Shown: positions 1-7,373, counted from the stretch's first letter. The stretch: DNA of 20,906 nucleotides from Streptomyces rimosus subsp. rimosus (GCF_000720725.1 NZ_JOCQ01000133.1:1-20906), one strand, 5' to 3'. A program made the numbers and translations. Notes: generated from the sequence alone by a model not told the origin.

Positions 1-825
1 GGCCTCGCCCCCGCCGCGCAGGCGGCGCCCGCCCACGCCCCTGCCGCCAAGGCCGTCACCCAGCCCGCCGGCGCCGCGGCCAAGGCCGCCCGCAGCACGG
101 GTGTCTCCTTCACCAACGACAGCACCCAGCACCTGACCCGCGTCCGGTCCGGGCTCGCCCACGGGTGCTGGTCCAACAACGGGCTGCCGCAGGACTACAT
201 CGCACGGACCATCACCGCCTCCTGGAGCAGCGAGTCCTGCGGCTTCGGCACCGGCACCGAGGGCTACACCACGTACAAGATCACCGCGACGCCGTACCAG
301 GAGGTGACGATCCGCTGGAACAACCCCTTCGCGGGCAGCAACTCCTACAGCTGTGAGGCTCCCTCCGGCTACCGGTGCACCTGGTCGGGCGGCGGGGGGA
401 ACAACGCCAACGTCTCCTTCACGCTGACGGGCGGCCCCCGCACCCTGGCGGCGAACCGCGCGTCCCGCAGCGCCGCGGCCACCGCCGCGCGCAGCACCCG
501 GGTCAGGCTCGTGAACAACACGGGCGTGCTGCTGGCCAGGTCCGGGGTGGGCCTGTCCCACGGGATCTGGACCGGCGACGACGTACCGCCCTCGCTCATC
601 AAGCCCGACGACTGGGCGACGTGGAAGAGCGAGTCGGACGGCGTCGCCACCGGCACGGAGGGCTGGGTCGAATACCTCCTGGCGGGCGGCAGCAAGATCA
701 CCCTGCGCTGGAACAACCCGTTCGTCGGTTCCAACAGCTACAGCTGCGAGGTGCCTCCCGGGCGCACCTGCGCGAAGGCGGGCGGCAGCGGCAACAACGC
801 CGCGGTCGTCTTCACCGTGAGCTGA
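1..825 (+). CDS. Secreted tandem aegerolysin/Cry34-like protein (5' partial)
   Basis: The reading frame is open from base 1 to the TGA at 823-825 (274 residues visible); the start lies upstream. The first 30 or so residues are Ala/Pro-rich, like the end of a Sec signal peptide and a linker. Two homologous domains follow, about residues 33-139 and 162-274. Each has a GTGTEG/ATGTEG motif and then RWNNPF.GSNSYSCE, starting at residues 105 and 236. This pattern matches, from memory, the 14-kDa Cry34Ab insecticidal protein (TGTEG, then DNPFAGSNKY), a member of the aegerolysin fold family; Streptomyces homologues are often called 'crystal protein ET79'. Aegerolysins bind membrane lipids and often need a partner protein. 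Domain 1 has four Cys and domain 2 has two. The next gene encodes a ribosome-inactivating protein 66 bases downstream, probably in one transcript. The fold assignment is fairly secure; the target is unknown. Confidence 0.8.
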   Translation, partial: GLAPAAQAAPAHAPAAKAVTQPAGAAAKAARSTGVSFTNDSTQHLTRVRSGLAHGCWSNNGLPQDYIARTITASWSSESCGFGTGTEGYTTYKITATPYQEVTIRWNNPFAGSNSYSCEAPSGYRCTWSGGGGNNANVSFTLTGGPRTLAANRASRSAAATAARSTRVRLVNNTGVLLARSGVGLSHGIWTGDDVPPSLIKPDDWATWKSESDGVATGTEGWVEYLLAGGSKITLRWNNPFVGSNSYSCEVPPGRTCAKAGGSGNNAAVVFTVS

Positions 826-891
826 GCCGGCCCCTCCGCCGCACCGCTGTCCACCATTTCGCACCGAACCTCACACCCAAAGGGACCTCAC

Positions 892-1821
892 ATGCGCAAG
901 CCCCTCGTCGCGGCACTCCTGTGCCTGCCCCTGCTCGCCACGGCGGCGCCGGCCGCTGCCCAGGCCGCCGAGCCCCGGCCGGCCGCCACCCAGGCCGCCG
1001 CCTCCGTCCCGTCCGCCGCCCAGGCCGCTGCCCTCCAGGCCCGCCTCACCAACGTTCAGTGGGACCTCTCCTCCAACAACCCCGGACAGATCCGCGATGC
1101 TTACACCGCGTTCATGAGGTCGTTCCGCGACGCCACGGGTGTTGTCATACGCACCTCCGATGGCAGAACGGTCTGGGAGACGCGGAACACCGACGACATC
1201 GTCGCGGTGAATATCACTCTGCCGAACAGCGGCCGCCTCACGCTCTACGTGACCGTACGCGACCTCTACGTGCGCGGCTTCTCCACCGGCAACGACGGCA
1301 ACGTGATCCAGTTCAGGGACACCGGGTACAACCTCGGGCGGCAGCTCAACCGCAATGGCATGAACCTTCCCTACGGCGGGCACTACAGCGGAACCCGCGA
1401 CGGTGTCGTCGGCCTGAACGCCGGTGAGATCAGAGACCGGCGGGTCGACATCAACAGTGGACGACTCCAGCGCGACCTGGCCGCCCTTGCCGCCTTCGCC
1501 CATGAGGGCAGTGGTGCGGCCAACGAACTCCGGCCCCGTCTGGTCACCGCGATCGCCGTGACGTCCGAGGCGGCCCGTTACCGGGACATCGAGAATACGG
1601 TGCGCAACGGCCTGGACCGCTCGGACGGCTCGACCAGGCTGAGCGAGCAGCAAGCCGCGGAGGAGAACGACTGGAGCCGGGGCTCCCGCTACATGTTCCA
1701 GGCCAACAGCGGCCAGAACCCGAGGCCGGTTCGCCTCGGCAACATAAACCTGGACGACTGGATAGAAGGCTCGCGATACCTGGCCATGCTGCTGGTCACC
1801 CAGAAGACGGCAGGTAAGTAG
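892..1821 (+). CDS. Secreted ribosome-inactivating protein (rRNA N-glycosylase)
   Basis: This 309-residue protein has a Sec signal peptide (MRKPLVAALLCLPLLATAAP, likely cut after AQA near residue 25) and an Ala-rich linker to about residue 48. The rest aligns along the ricin A-chain/Shiga A family, which depurinates the sarcin-ricin loop of large rRNA. All five active-site positions can be matched by eye: Tyr126 (DLYVRGF; ricin Tyr80), Tyr165 (LPYGGHY; ricin Tyr123 in FGGNY), Glu226 and Arg229 (TSEAARY; ricin SEAARF), and Trp261 (ENDWSRGS; ricin ENSWGRLS). The segment LAALAAFAHEGSG matches the helix before the catalytic Glu. No lectin B-chain follows, so it is type 1-like. S. coelicolor has a described RIP, so the family is known in the genus. 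The ATG follows an AAGGGA ribosome site, and two hairpins follow the stop. The adjacent aegerolysin-like protein may supply membrane binding or entry; that link is inference. Confidence 0.9.
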   Translation: MRKPLVAALLCLPLLATAAPAAAQAAEPRPAATQAAASVPSAAQAAALQARLTNVQWDLSSNNPGQIRDAYTAFMRSFRDATGVVIRTSDGRTVWETRNTDDIVAVNITLPNSGRLTLYVTVRDLYVRGFSTGNDGNVIQFRDTGYNLGRQLNRNGMNLPYGGHYSGTRDGVVGLNAGEIRDRRVDINSGRLQRDLAALAAFAHEGSGAANELRPRLVTAIAVTSEAARYRDIENTVRNGLDRSDGSTRLSEQQAAEENDWSRGSRYMFQANSGQNPRPVRLGNINLDDWIEGSRYLAMLLVTQKTAGK

Positions 1822-1822
1822 A

Positions 1823-1849
1823 GCCGGGTGCGGAAGTCCCGCACCCGGC
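1823..1849 (+). terminator. Hairpin after the RIP gene
   Basis: A perfect 11-bp inverted repeat, GCCGGGTGCGG / CCGCACCCGGC with a 5-nt loop, starts two bases after the RIP stop codon. There is no U-tract directly after it, so it may act mainly in RNA stability or as a first terminator. Confidence 0.7.
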
Positions 1850-1880
1850 ACGGTTCCGGGGCCACGGCCCGGCCCCGCCA

Positions 1881-1924
1881 CCGCACCGAGGGCGCGTTCG
1901 ACAACCGCCCTCGGTGCGGGTTTT
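1881..1924 (+). terminator. Intrinsic terminator of the toxin locus
   Basis: A perfect 14-bp stem (CCGCACCGAGGGCG / CGCCCTCGGTGCGG) with an 11-nt loop is followed by GTTTT. This is a textbook Rho-independent terminator separating the toxin pair from the sialidase operon. Confidence 0.85.
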
Positions 1925-2046
1925 GCCGTTGAACGGCGGATGGACTCCGGATGACGTCGAAGTGCCTGGCCCGCCTGGCGTTCCGGTGCCGCTCGCGCCG
2001 CCGTGAAGCGGTCGGGTGGACGGCCCCGCCAGACGTGTGCCGTGCC

Positions 2047-2075
2047 TTGACGGCCAGTTGGGGGCTCCCTATGGT
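2047..2075 (+). promoter_or_regulatory. Sigma-70-type promoter of the sialidase operon
   Basis: TTGACG (2047-2052) and TATGGT (2070-2075) are 17 bp apart, a near-consensus HrdB-type promoter. It lies 47 bp upstream of the sialidase ATG, with the predicted transcription start near 2081-2083. Confidence 0.6.
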
Positions 2076-2081
2076 CACGCT

Positions 2082-2101
2082 GACAGAGGACGTCCTACGT
2101 C
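2082..2101 (+). promoter_or_regulatory. Candidate operator dyad
   Basis: A 20-bp symmetric site, GACNNAGGACGTCCTNNGTC with a perfect 10-bp core, covers the predicted transcription start of the sialidase operon. Position and symmetry suggest a repressor site. No regulator gene lies next to the operon in this window, so the protein is unknown. Confidence 0.5.
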
Positions 2102-2121
2102 CGGCCGTTGGGGGAGGACCC

Positions 2122-3279
2122 ATGGCTCACGAGACTTCCCTTCCGTTCCGTGCCGGCTCCGAGGGCTACGCGAGCTTCCGCATCCCGGCCGTGGTCGTCA
2201 CCCGCCCCGCGACCGCCGAAGGCACCGGTACCGACCGTGGCACCGGCACCGACCTCGATATCGGTACCGGCACCCTGCTCGCCTTCGCCGAGGGCCGGGT
2301 GAACAGCGCCGCCGACCACGGCGACATCGACCTCGTGCTGAAACGCTCCGCCGACGGCGGCCGCACCTGGGGCCCGCTCCAGGTCGTCGCCCGCAACGGC
2401 ACCGGTACGGCGGGCAACCCGGCCCCGGTGGTGCTGGACAGCGGCCGGATCGTCCTCCTCCACGTACGCAACGCCGCCACCGCCACCGAGGACCGCATCC
2501 GCCGCGGCCTGGTGCCCGCGGCCGACGGGCGGCGCGTATGGGTGCAGCACAGCGACGACGACGGTGCCACCTGGAGCGCGGCGCGCGAGATCACCGCGCA
2601 GACCAAGCGCTCCAACTGGCGCTGGTACGCCACCACCCCCGGCCACGCCCTGCAACTCCGCAACGGCCCGCACGCCGGCCGCCTGGTCGTCCCCGCCAAC
2701 CACTCCATCGCCCCCACCTACACCGGCGACAACGGCACCGAGGGCCGCTACAACGGCGGCCACGCCCTGCTCAGCGACGACGACGGCGAGAACTGGCGCA
2801 TCGGCTACACGGACAGCAAACCCAACAACTACATCAATGCCAACGAGACCACGGCGGCCGAACTCCCGGACGGCACCCTCTACTTCAACACCCGCAACGA
2901 CTCCCCGGCCCCCGGCAACCGCGCCGACGCCCACTCCGCCCCCGAGCGGGGCGGCGAGGAGCTGATCAAGCCCTTCCGCCCGCAGGCCGGGCTGTCCGGG
3001 CCCGTCGTCGAGGGCAGCGTGCTGCACCTGGGCGAGCCCGACGTGCTGCTCTTCTCCGGCCCCGCCGACCCGGCCGACCGCGCGCTGATGACCGTACGGG
3101 CGAGCCGGGACCGCGGCGTGACCTGGCACGTCGCGCACACCGTCGACGGGCTCCCGGCCGCCTACTCCGACCTCGTACGGATCGACGGCGCGACCGTCGG
3201 GCTGCTCTACGAGACGGGCGACTTCAGCGCCTATTCGACGATCACCTTCCGCCGTATCCCCGTGGAGGAGCTGGTATGA
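2122..3279 (+). CDS. Exo-alpha-sialidase (GH33 type), no signal peptide
   Basis: This 385-residue protein starts at the ATG after a GGGGGAGGA ribosome site; upstream in-frame starts lack one. Sialidase hallmarks are the FRIP motif (Arg20), four Asp boxes (SADGGRTW 76-83, SDDDGATW 144-151, SDDDGENW 218-225, SRDRGVTW 328-335), NE at 241-242, an NTRN arginine (Arg258) and LLYE with the likely nucleophile Tyr363. The family releases terminal sialic acid through a Tyr/Glu nucleophile and an Arg triad. There is no signal peptide or membrane segment, unlike typical secreted bacterial sialidases. The gene overlaps an ABC binding-protein gene by ATGA, so it may cleave imported sialosides in the cytoplasm, or act on another sugar acid. 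Residues 34-51 hold a GTGTD-type repeat insert. No sialic-acid catabolic genes are in the window. Confidence 0.85.
   Translation: MAHETSLPFRAGSEGYASFRIPAVVVTRPATAEGTGTDRGTGTDLDIGTGTLLAFAEGRVNSAADHGDIDLVLKRSADGGRTWGPLQVVARNGTGTAGNPAPVVLDSGRIVLLHVRNAATATEDRIRRGLVPAADGRRVWVQHSDDDGATWSAAREITAQTKRSNWRWYATTPGHALQLRNGPHAGRLVVPANHSIAPTYTGDNGTEGRYNGGHALLSDDDGENWRIGYTDSKPNNYINANETTAAELPDGTLYFNTRNDSPAPGNRADAHSAPERGGEELIKPFRPQAGLSGPVVEGSVLHLGEPDVLLFSGPADPADRALMTVRASRDRGVTWHVAHTVDGLPAAYSDLVRIDGATVGLLYETGDFSAYSTITFRRIPVEELV
2221..2274 (+). repeat. In-frame GTGTD-encoding minirepeat in the sialidase
   Basis: GGCACCGGTACCGAC (2221-2235) recurs as GGCACCGGCACCGAC (2239-2253) and partly as GGTACCGGCACC (2263-2274). 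It encodes GTGTD..GTGTD...GTGT between two core strands of the N-terminal propeller blade, so it looks like slippage expansion of a surface loop. Confidence 0.6.
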
Positions 3280-4655
3280 GCACCGGGACGTACGACGACG
3301 GCCGGGGCGGCCGGCACCGGGGCCGGAGCCCCGTCCGCCGCCGGACCCTGCTCGGCGGGGCCGCCGCGGCCGCCGCCGGATTCACGCTGGCCGGCTGCGG
3401 CGACAGCGGCGACGGGGACGGCGGCGCGGCGCCGAAGGAGCGCAAGAAGGGCCAGAAGATCCAGCTCTCCTTCTGGTCGTGGGTGCCGGGCATCGACAAA
3501 CCGGTGGACCTGTGGAACCGCGAACACCCCGACGTGCAGGTCAAGGTGGAGAAGGTGTCCGCCGTGGACGGCCGCCAGTACGCCAAGATGCACGCCGCCG
3601 TCAAAGCCGGGAACCCGCCCGACCTCGCCCAGATCGAGTTCCCCGTCGTCCCCGGCTTCCTCCTCGACAACGCCCTCCTCGACCTCTCGGCCCTCGGCGC
3701 CGCCCGCTACAAGGACCGGTTCGTGGGCTGGCAGTGGCAGCAGTCGGTGTTCGGGCGGGGCGTGTACGCCATTCCGCAGGCGTCCGGCCCGATGGGCTTC
3801 TTCGTACGCCAGGACCTGTTCGACAAGTGGAGCGTCCAGATCCCGCAGACCTGGGACGACTACGAGGAGGCCGCCAAGGCCGTCCGGCAGCAGGGCGCCT
3901 GGATCGAGACGTTCGCACCCACGAACGGCAACCGCTTCGCCGGACTGTCCTGGCAGGCGGGCGCCAAGTGGTACGCCGCCGAGGGCGACACCTGGACCGT
4001 GCACATCGACGACGAGCCGACCCGCAAGGTCGCCGACTACTGGGAGTCGCTGGTCCGCCGCAAGTTGGTCAAGACCATTCCCGACCGGCAGAACGCCTGG
4101 TACAAGGACATCCAGACGGGCGCCATCCCCGCCTGGATCGGAGCCAGTTGGGGCGACGCGCTGCTGGCGGGCAACGCGCCCGGTACCAGGGGCAAGTGGC
4201 GCGTCGCACCGCTGCCCCAGTGGCAGAAGGGCGCCAACGCGCACGCCAACTGGGGCGGCTCCACCACGGCCGTCTTCACGAAAGCCTCCTACCCCAAGGA
4301 CGCGCTGGCCTTCGCCCTCTGGCTCAACTCCGACCCCGCCTCCATCGCCCTGCTGATAAAGGGCGGTTACGGCTTCCCGAGCGCGAAGAAGGGCTACGCC
4401 ACCAGCGACCTCGACGTGTACCGCGACTTCTTCGGCGGTCAGGCGTACAGCAAGGTCTTCGCGGACGCGGGCGCGCATGTCGACACGAGCTGGCAGTGGG
4501 GGCCGGGCGTGGACACCCTCTACCAGCGGCTCGGCGACGCCTTCACGGAGGCGCTGGACGACGGCAGCTCGTTCCGGTCGGTGCTGAAGACCGTGCAGGG
4601 ACAGACCGTCTCCGACCTGCGGGGCAAGGGGCTGAAGGTGGAGAGCGGCGGGTGA
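3276..4655 (+). CDS. ABC sugar transporter substrate-binding lipoprotein
   Basis: The ATG overlaps the sialidase stop by 4 nt. The 459-residue product has an Arg-rich N-region with a twin-arginine-like run (VRRRTLLGG), a hydrophobic Ala stretch and a lipobox LAGC with Cys41. It is thus probably a lipoprotein exported by Tat or Sec. The mature part has the family-1 binding-protein layout: an early Ile/Leu-rich strand followed by FWSW, PPDL, a YAIPQ segment, a TWDDYEEAAKAV helix, a GGSTTAVF segment and late hydrophobic helices. It would capture a carbohydrate for the two permeases that follow. Coupling to a sialidase suggests a sialylated oligosaccharide or sialic acid as ligand, which the sequence alone cannot confirm. 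Confidence 0.9.
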   Translation: MSTGTYDDGRGGRHRGRSPVRRRTLLGGAAAAAAGFTLAGCGDSGDGDGGAAPKERKKGQKIQLSFWSWVPGIDKPVDLWNREHPDVQVKVEKVSAVDGRQYAKMHAAVKAGNPPDLAQIEFPVVPGFLLDNALLDLSALGAARYKDRFVGWQWQQSVFGRGVYAIPQASGPMGFFVRQDLFDKWSVQIPQTWDDYEEAAKAVRQQGAWIETFAPTNGNRFAGLSWQAGAKWYAAEGDTWTVHIDDEPTRKVADYWESLVRRKLVKTIPDRQNAWYKDIQTGAIPAWIGASWGDALLAGNAPGTRGKWRVAPLPQWQKGANAHANWGGSTTAVFTKASYPKDALAFALWLNSDPASIALLIKGGYGFPSAKKGYATSDLDVYRDFFGGQAYSKVFADAGAHVDTSWQWGPGVDTLYQRLGDAFTEALDDGSSFRSVLKTVQGQTVSDLRGKGLKVESGG

Positions 4656-5641
4656 GGGCAGCGAACCGCACACGTACCCGCACCCGGACCACCCGCCCGG
4701 CCCGCCCCGCAGGGCGCCCCCGCCGCACCCGCCTCACCCGTACCGAAGCCCGCAACGCCCGCGCCGCCGCCGGCTTCGTCCTGCCCTTCCTCTCCCTCTT
4801 CCTCCTCTGCTTCCTCGCCCCGATCGGCTACGCCGTCCACCAGAGCCTGCACCGCACCGAGCGCACCGGCCCGCTCGGCCTCGGCGGCCAGGAACGCGAG
4901 GTCTTCGCGGGCCTCGCCAACTACACGCACGCGCTCGCCGACGACCGATTCCTGACCGGTTTCGGCCGCGTCCTGCTCTTCGGTGCCGTCCAGATACCGC
5001 TGATGATCGCCTTGGCGACCGTCCTCGCCCTCCTCCTGGAGAGCGCGAGCGCGCGCGGCGTCACGTTCTTCCGCAGCGCGTTCTTCCTGCCGTACGGCGT
5101 CCCCGGCGTGATCGCCTCGATCCTGTGGGGCTTCCTGTACGTACCGGGCATCAGCCCGCTCGTGGAGATCGCCGGGTCGCTGGGCGTACACGTGGACTTC
5201 CTTGCCCGCGACACCGTCCTGTGGTCCATCGCCAACATCGTCCTGTGGCAGTTCACCGGCTACAACATGCTCGTACTGATCTCCCAGCTCAAGGCGGTAC
5301 CGGACGAGCTGTACGAGGCGGCCCGCATCGACGGCGCGAACGCCTGGCACATCGCCCGGCACATCAAGATCCCGCTGATCCGGCCCGCACTCGTGCTGAC
5401 CACCGTCTTCAGCATCATCGGCACACTCCAGCTGTTCGCCGAGCCGATGGTGCTGCGGCCCCTCGCCGCCACGATCGACTCCGGCTTCACCCCCAACCTG
5501 CACGCGTACAGCGAGGCGTTCGTGAGCAACAACCAGCACGTGGCGGCGGCCGAGGCGGTACTGCTGGCGCTGGTCGCCTGCGTGCTGTCGTTCGGGTTCC
5601 TGCGGGTGGTGGGGCAGCGGGGGAACGGGGACGGCCGGTGA
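4652..5641 (+). CDS. ABC sugar transporter permease, MalF-type
   Basis: The GTG start overlaps the binding-protein stop (GTGA). The 329-residue protein has a basic RTRTRT/RPARP-rich cytoplasmic N-terminus of about 35 residues, then six predicted membrane segments beginning at FVLPFLSLFLLCFLAP. The EAA loop, which contacts the ATPase, is clear near residues 217-240: DELYEAARIDGAN followed by IKIPLIRP. It forms the heteromeric channel with the next gene. No ATPase gene lies in the operon. Streptomyces sugar importers of this type commonly share the MsiK ATPase encoded elsewhere, so that is the likely partner. Confidence 0.9.
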   Translation: MRAANRTRTRTRTTRPARPAGRPRRTRLTRTEARNARAAAGFVLPFLSLFLLCFLAPIGYAVHQSLHRTERTGPLGLGGQEREVFAGLANYTHALADDRFLTGFGRVLLFGAVQIPLMIALATVLALLLESASARGVTFFRSAFFLPYGVPGVIASILWGFLYVPGISPLVEIAGSLGVHVDFLARDTVLWSIANIVLWQFTGYNMLVLISQLKAVPDELYEAARIDGANAWHIARHIKIPLIRPALVLTTVFSIIGTLQLFAEPMVLRPLAATIDSGFTPNLHAYSEAFVSNNQHVAAAEAVLLALVACVLSFGFLRVVGQRGNGDGR

Positions 5642-6558
5642 GCCGGCCCACCGCCCGCGAGGCCCCCGCACCCGTAAGCCCGCCCAGGGCCGCCCCTCGC
5701 CCCTCCGGCACCGCCATCCACCCACCCCTCCGCTACCGCATCATCACCGCCTCCCTCCTCACCCTCGCCGCGATCTACTTCCTCACCCCCGTCTACTGGC
5801 TGATCGTCTCCGCCACCAAGAACAGCGCCGACCTCTTCGGCACCTTCGGCTTCTGGTTCGCCCACCCGAAGCCCCTGCAATACCTCCGCGATGTCCTCAC
5901 CTACGACCACGGCGTCTACGTCCGCTGGTTCGCGAATTCCCTGCTGTACGCGGGGGTGGGCGCGCTCACCGCCACCCTGTTGTCCGCCGCGGCGGGCTAC
6001 GGGCTCGCCAAATTCCCGTTCCCGGGCCGCGGAGCCGTCTTCCACCTCGTCCTGGCGGGCGTCCTGATCCCCGGCACCGCCCTCGCCCTCCCCCTCTACT
6101 TCCTCTTCAGCTCGATGGGCCTGGCCAACACCTACTGGGCAGTGCTCCTGCCCAGCGTCGTGAGCCCCTTCGGCGTCTACCTCTGCCGGATCTACGCGGC
6201 TGCCGCCGTACCCGACTCGCTCCTGGAGGCGGCTCGCATCGACGGTGCGGGAGAAGCCCGCATCTTCGCCGGACTGGGCCTACGCCTGATGACCCCGGCC
6301 CTGGTCACCGTCTTCCTCTTCCAGTTCGTGCACATCTGGAACAACTACTTCCTGCCGCTGGTCATGCTCTCCGACTCCGACCTCTATCCGATCCAGCTCG
6401 GCCTGACCTCCTGGACCGGGTACGCGGACCGGCAGCCGGAGCTGTACCAGTACACGGTGGGCGGCGCGTTCCTGTCCGTACTGCCGCTGATGGTGCTGAT
6501 GACGGTCCTCCAGCGGTACTGGCGTACGGGGCTCACGGAGGGCAGCGTGAAGGCGTGA
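5638..6558 (+). CDS. ABC sugar transporter permease, MalG-type
   Basis: The GTG start again overlaps the previous stop by 4 nt. The product has 306 residues: a Pro/Ala-rich N-terminus of about 30 residues, a first membrane helix (IITASLLTLAAIYFLTPVYW) and about five more. The EAA motif is DSLLEAARIDGAGEARIF, followed by the GLRLMTPALVT stretch, near residues 192-220. Its length fits MalG-like permeases. It is the last gene of the sialidase-transporter operon. No clear terminator separates it from the reductase 13 bp downstream, so some read-through is possible. Confidence 0.9.
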   Translation: MSRPTAREAPAPVSPPRAAPRPSGTAIHPPLRYRIITASLLTLAAIYFLTPVYWLIVSATKNSADLFGTFGFWFAHPKPLQYLRDVLTYDHGVYVRWFANSLLYAGVGALTATLLSAAAGYGLAKFPFPGRGAVFHLVLAGVLIPGTALALPLYFLFSSMGLANTYWAVLLPSVVSPFGVYLCRIYAAAAVPDSLLEAARIDGAGEARIFAGLGLRLMTPALVTVFLFQFVHIWNNYFLPLVMLSDSDLYPIQLGLTSWTGYADRQPELYQYTVGGAFLSVLPLMVLMTVLQRYWRTGLTEGSVKA

Positions 6559-6571
6559 CAGTATCGCTGTC
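6557..6571 (+). promoter_or_regulatory. Possible leaderless promoter element before the F420 reductase
   Basis: CAGTAT (6559-6564) ends 7 nt before the ATG and there is no Shine-Dalgarno sequence, as expected for a leaderless transcript starting at the A of ATG. The same bases form a small hairpin, GACAG-TATCG-CTGTC. No good -35 box is visible, so this is tentative. Confidence 0.25.
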
Positions 6572-7273
6572 ATGACTACCAAGGCAGCTGAGAAAGCCCC
6601 CAAGAAGGACCCCTGGGACCTCCCCGACGTCTCCGGCCTGGTCGTCGGCGTCCTCGGCGGCACCGGCGACCAGGGGCGCGGTCTGGCGTACCGGCTCGCC
6701 CGCGCCGGCCAGAAGGTGATCATCGGCTCCCGCGCCGCGGAGCGCGCCCAGGCCGCCGCCGACGAGCTGGGCAACGGAGTCGAGGGCGCGGACAACGCGG
6801 AGTGCGCGCGGCGCAGCGACATCGTGATCGTCGCCGTCCCCTGGGACGGCCACGCCAAGACCCTCCAGGGCCTCCGCGAGGAACTGGCCGGCAAACTCGT
6901 CATCGACTGCGTCAACCCCCTCGGCTTCGACAAGAAGGGCGCCTACGCGCTCAAGCCGGAGGAGGGCAGCGCCGCCGAACAGGCCGCGGCCCTGCTCCCC
7001 GACTCCCGCGTCACCGCCGCCTTCCACCACCTCTCCGCGGTCCTCCTCCAGAACCCGGAGGTCGAAGAGATCGACACCGATGTGATGGTCCTCGGCGAGT
7101 CCCGCGCCGACACGGACCAGGTCCAGGCCCTGGCCGCCCGCATCCCCGGCATGCGCGGCATCTACGCGGGCCGCCTGCGCAACGCGCACCAGGTCGAGTC
7201 GTTGGTGGCCAACCTGATCTCCACCAACCGCCGGTACAAGGCGCATGCGGGGCTGCGGGTCACGGACGTGTAG
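6572..7273 (+). CDS. npdG: F420-dependent NADP oxidoreductase
   Basis: The 233-residue protein has an N-terminal Rossmann motif, VLGGTGDQGRG (residues 27-37), followed by IIGSRAAERA. Ser53 and Arg54 are where the NADP 2'-phosphate is normally bound. The segment AFHHLSAVLL is typical of the Fno/NpdG family, and the length fits. The enzyme transfers hydride between reduced F420 and NADP in the cytoplasm. In Streptomyces F420 serves redox enzymes in antibiotic synthesis and lincosamide or tetracycline pathways. No F420 biosynthesis or F420-dependent partner is in the window. The ATG has no ribosome site. The gene lies 13 bp after the permease but is unrelated in function. Confidence 0.88.
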   Translation: MTTKAAEKAPKKDPWDLPDVSGLVVGVLGGTGDQGRGLAYRLARAGQKVIIGSRAAERAQAAADELGNGVEGADNAECARRSDIVIVAVPWDGHAKTLQGLREELAGKLVIDCVNPLGFDKKGAYALKPEEGSAAEQAAALLPDSRVTAAFHHLSAVLLQNPEVEEIDTDVMVLGESRADTDQVQALAARIPGMRGIYAGRLRNAHQVESLVANLISTNRRYKAHAGLRVTDV

Positions 7274-7337
7274 GCGGTACTGGGGTCTATTCTGGAAGGC
7301 TTTCCACTGCGGCGGGCGAGGAAAGGAGCGTGACGCC

Positions 7338-7373
7338 ATGAAGCGGTTCCGGCGATTCCGGTGGTTGCCCTAG
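7338..7373 (+). CDS. Candidate 11-residue leader peptide (MKRFRRFRWLP)
   Basis: A strong AAAGGAG ribosome site (7322-7328) lies 9 nt before an ATG that opens an 11-codon ORF ending in TAG. The peptide is strongly basic (one Lys, four Arg) with Phe, Trp, Leu and Pro at the end. A TATTCT -10-like hexamer lies upstream at 7288-7293. The ORF is followed by overlapping hairpins and a sequestered ribosome site for the next gene, which is the arrangement of a regulatory leader peptide. It could also be a small cationic peptide or a chance ORF. Confidence 0.45.
   Translation: MKRFRRFRWLP

Noticed and set aside
375..1427. Plus-strand 350-codon frame overlapping the aegerolysin and RIP genes
   Set aside because: It is an Arg/Pro/His-rich shift of the true frames and spans the real intergenic gap.
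1951..2121. Upstream extension of the sialidase frame
   Set aside because: There is no ribosome site and it would cover the promoter and operator; it adds no sialidase sequence.
3231..4673. Minus-strand 480-codon open frame opposite the binding-protein gene
   Set aside because: It has Val/Gly-rich, low-complexity content typical of an antisense shadow; the plus strand has lipobox, fold and operon support.
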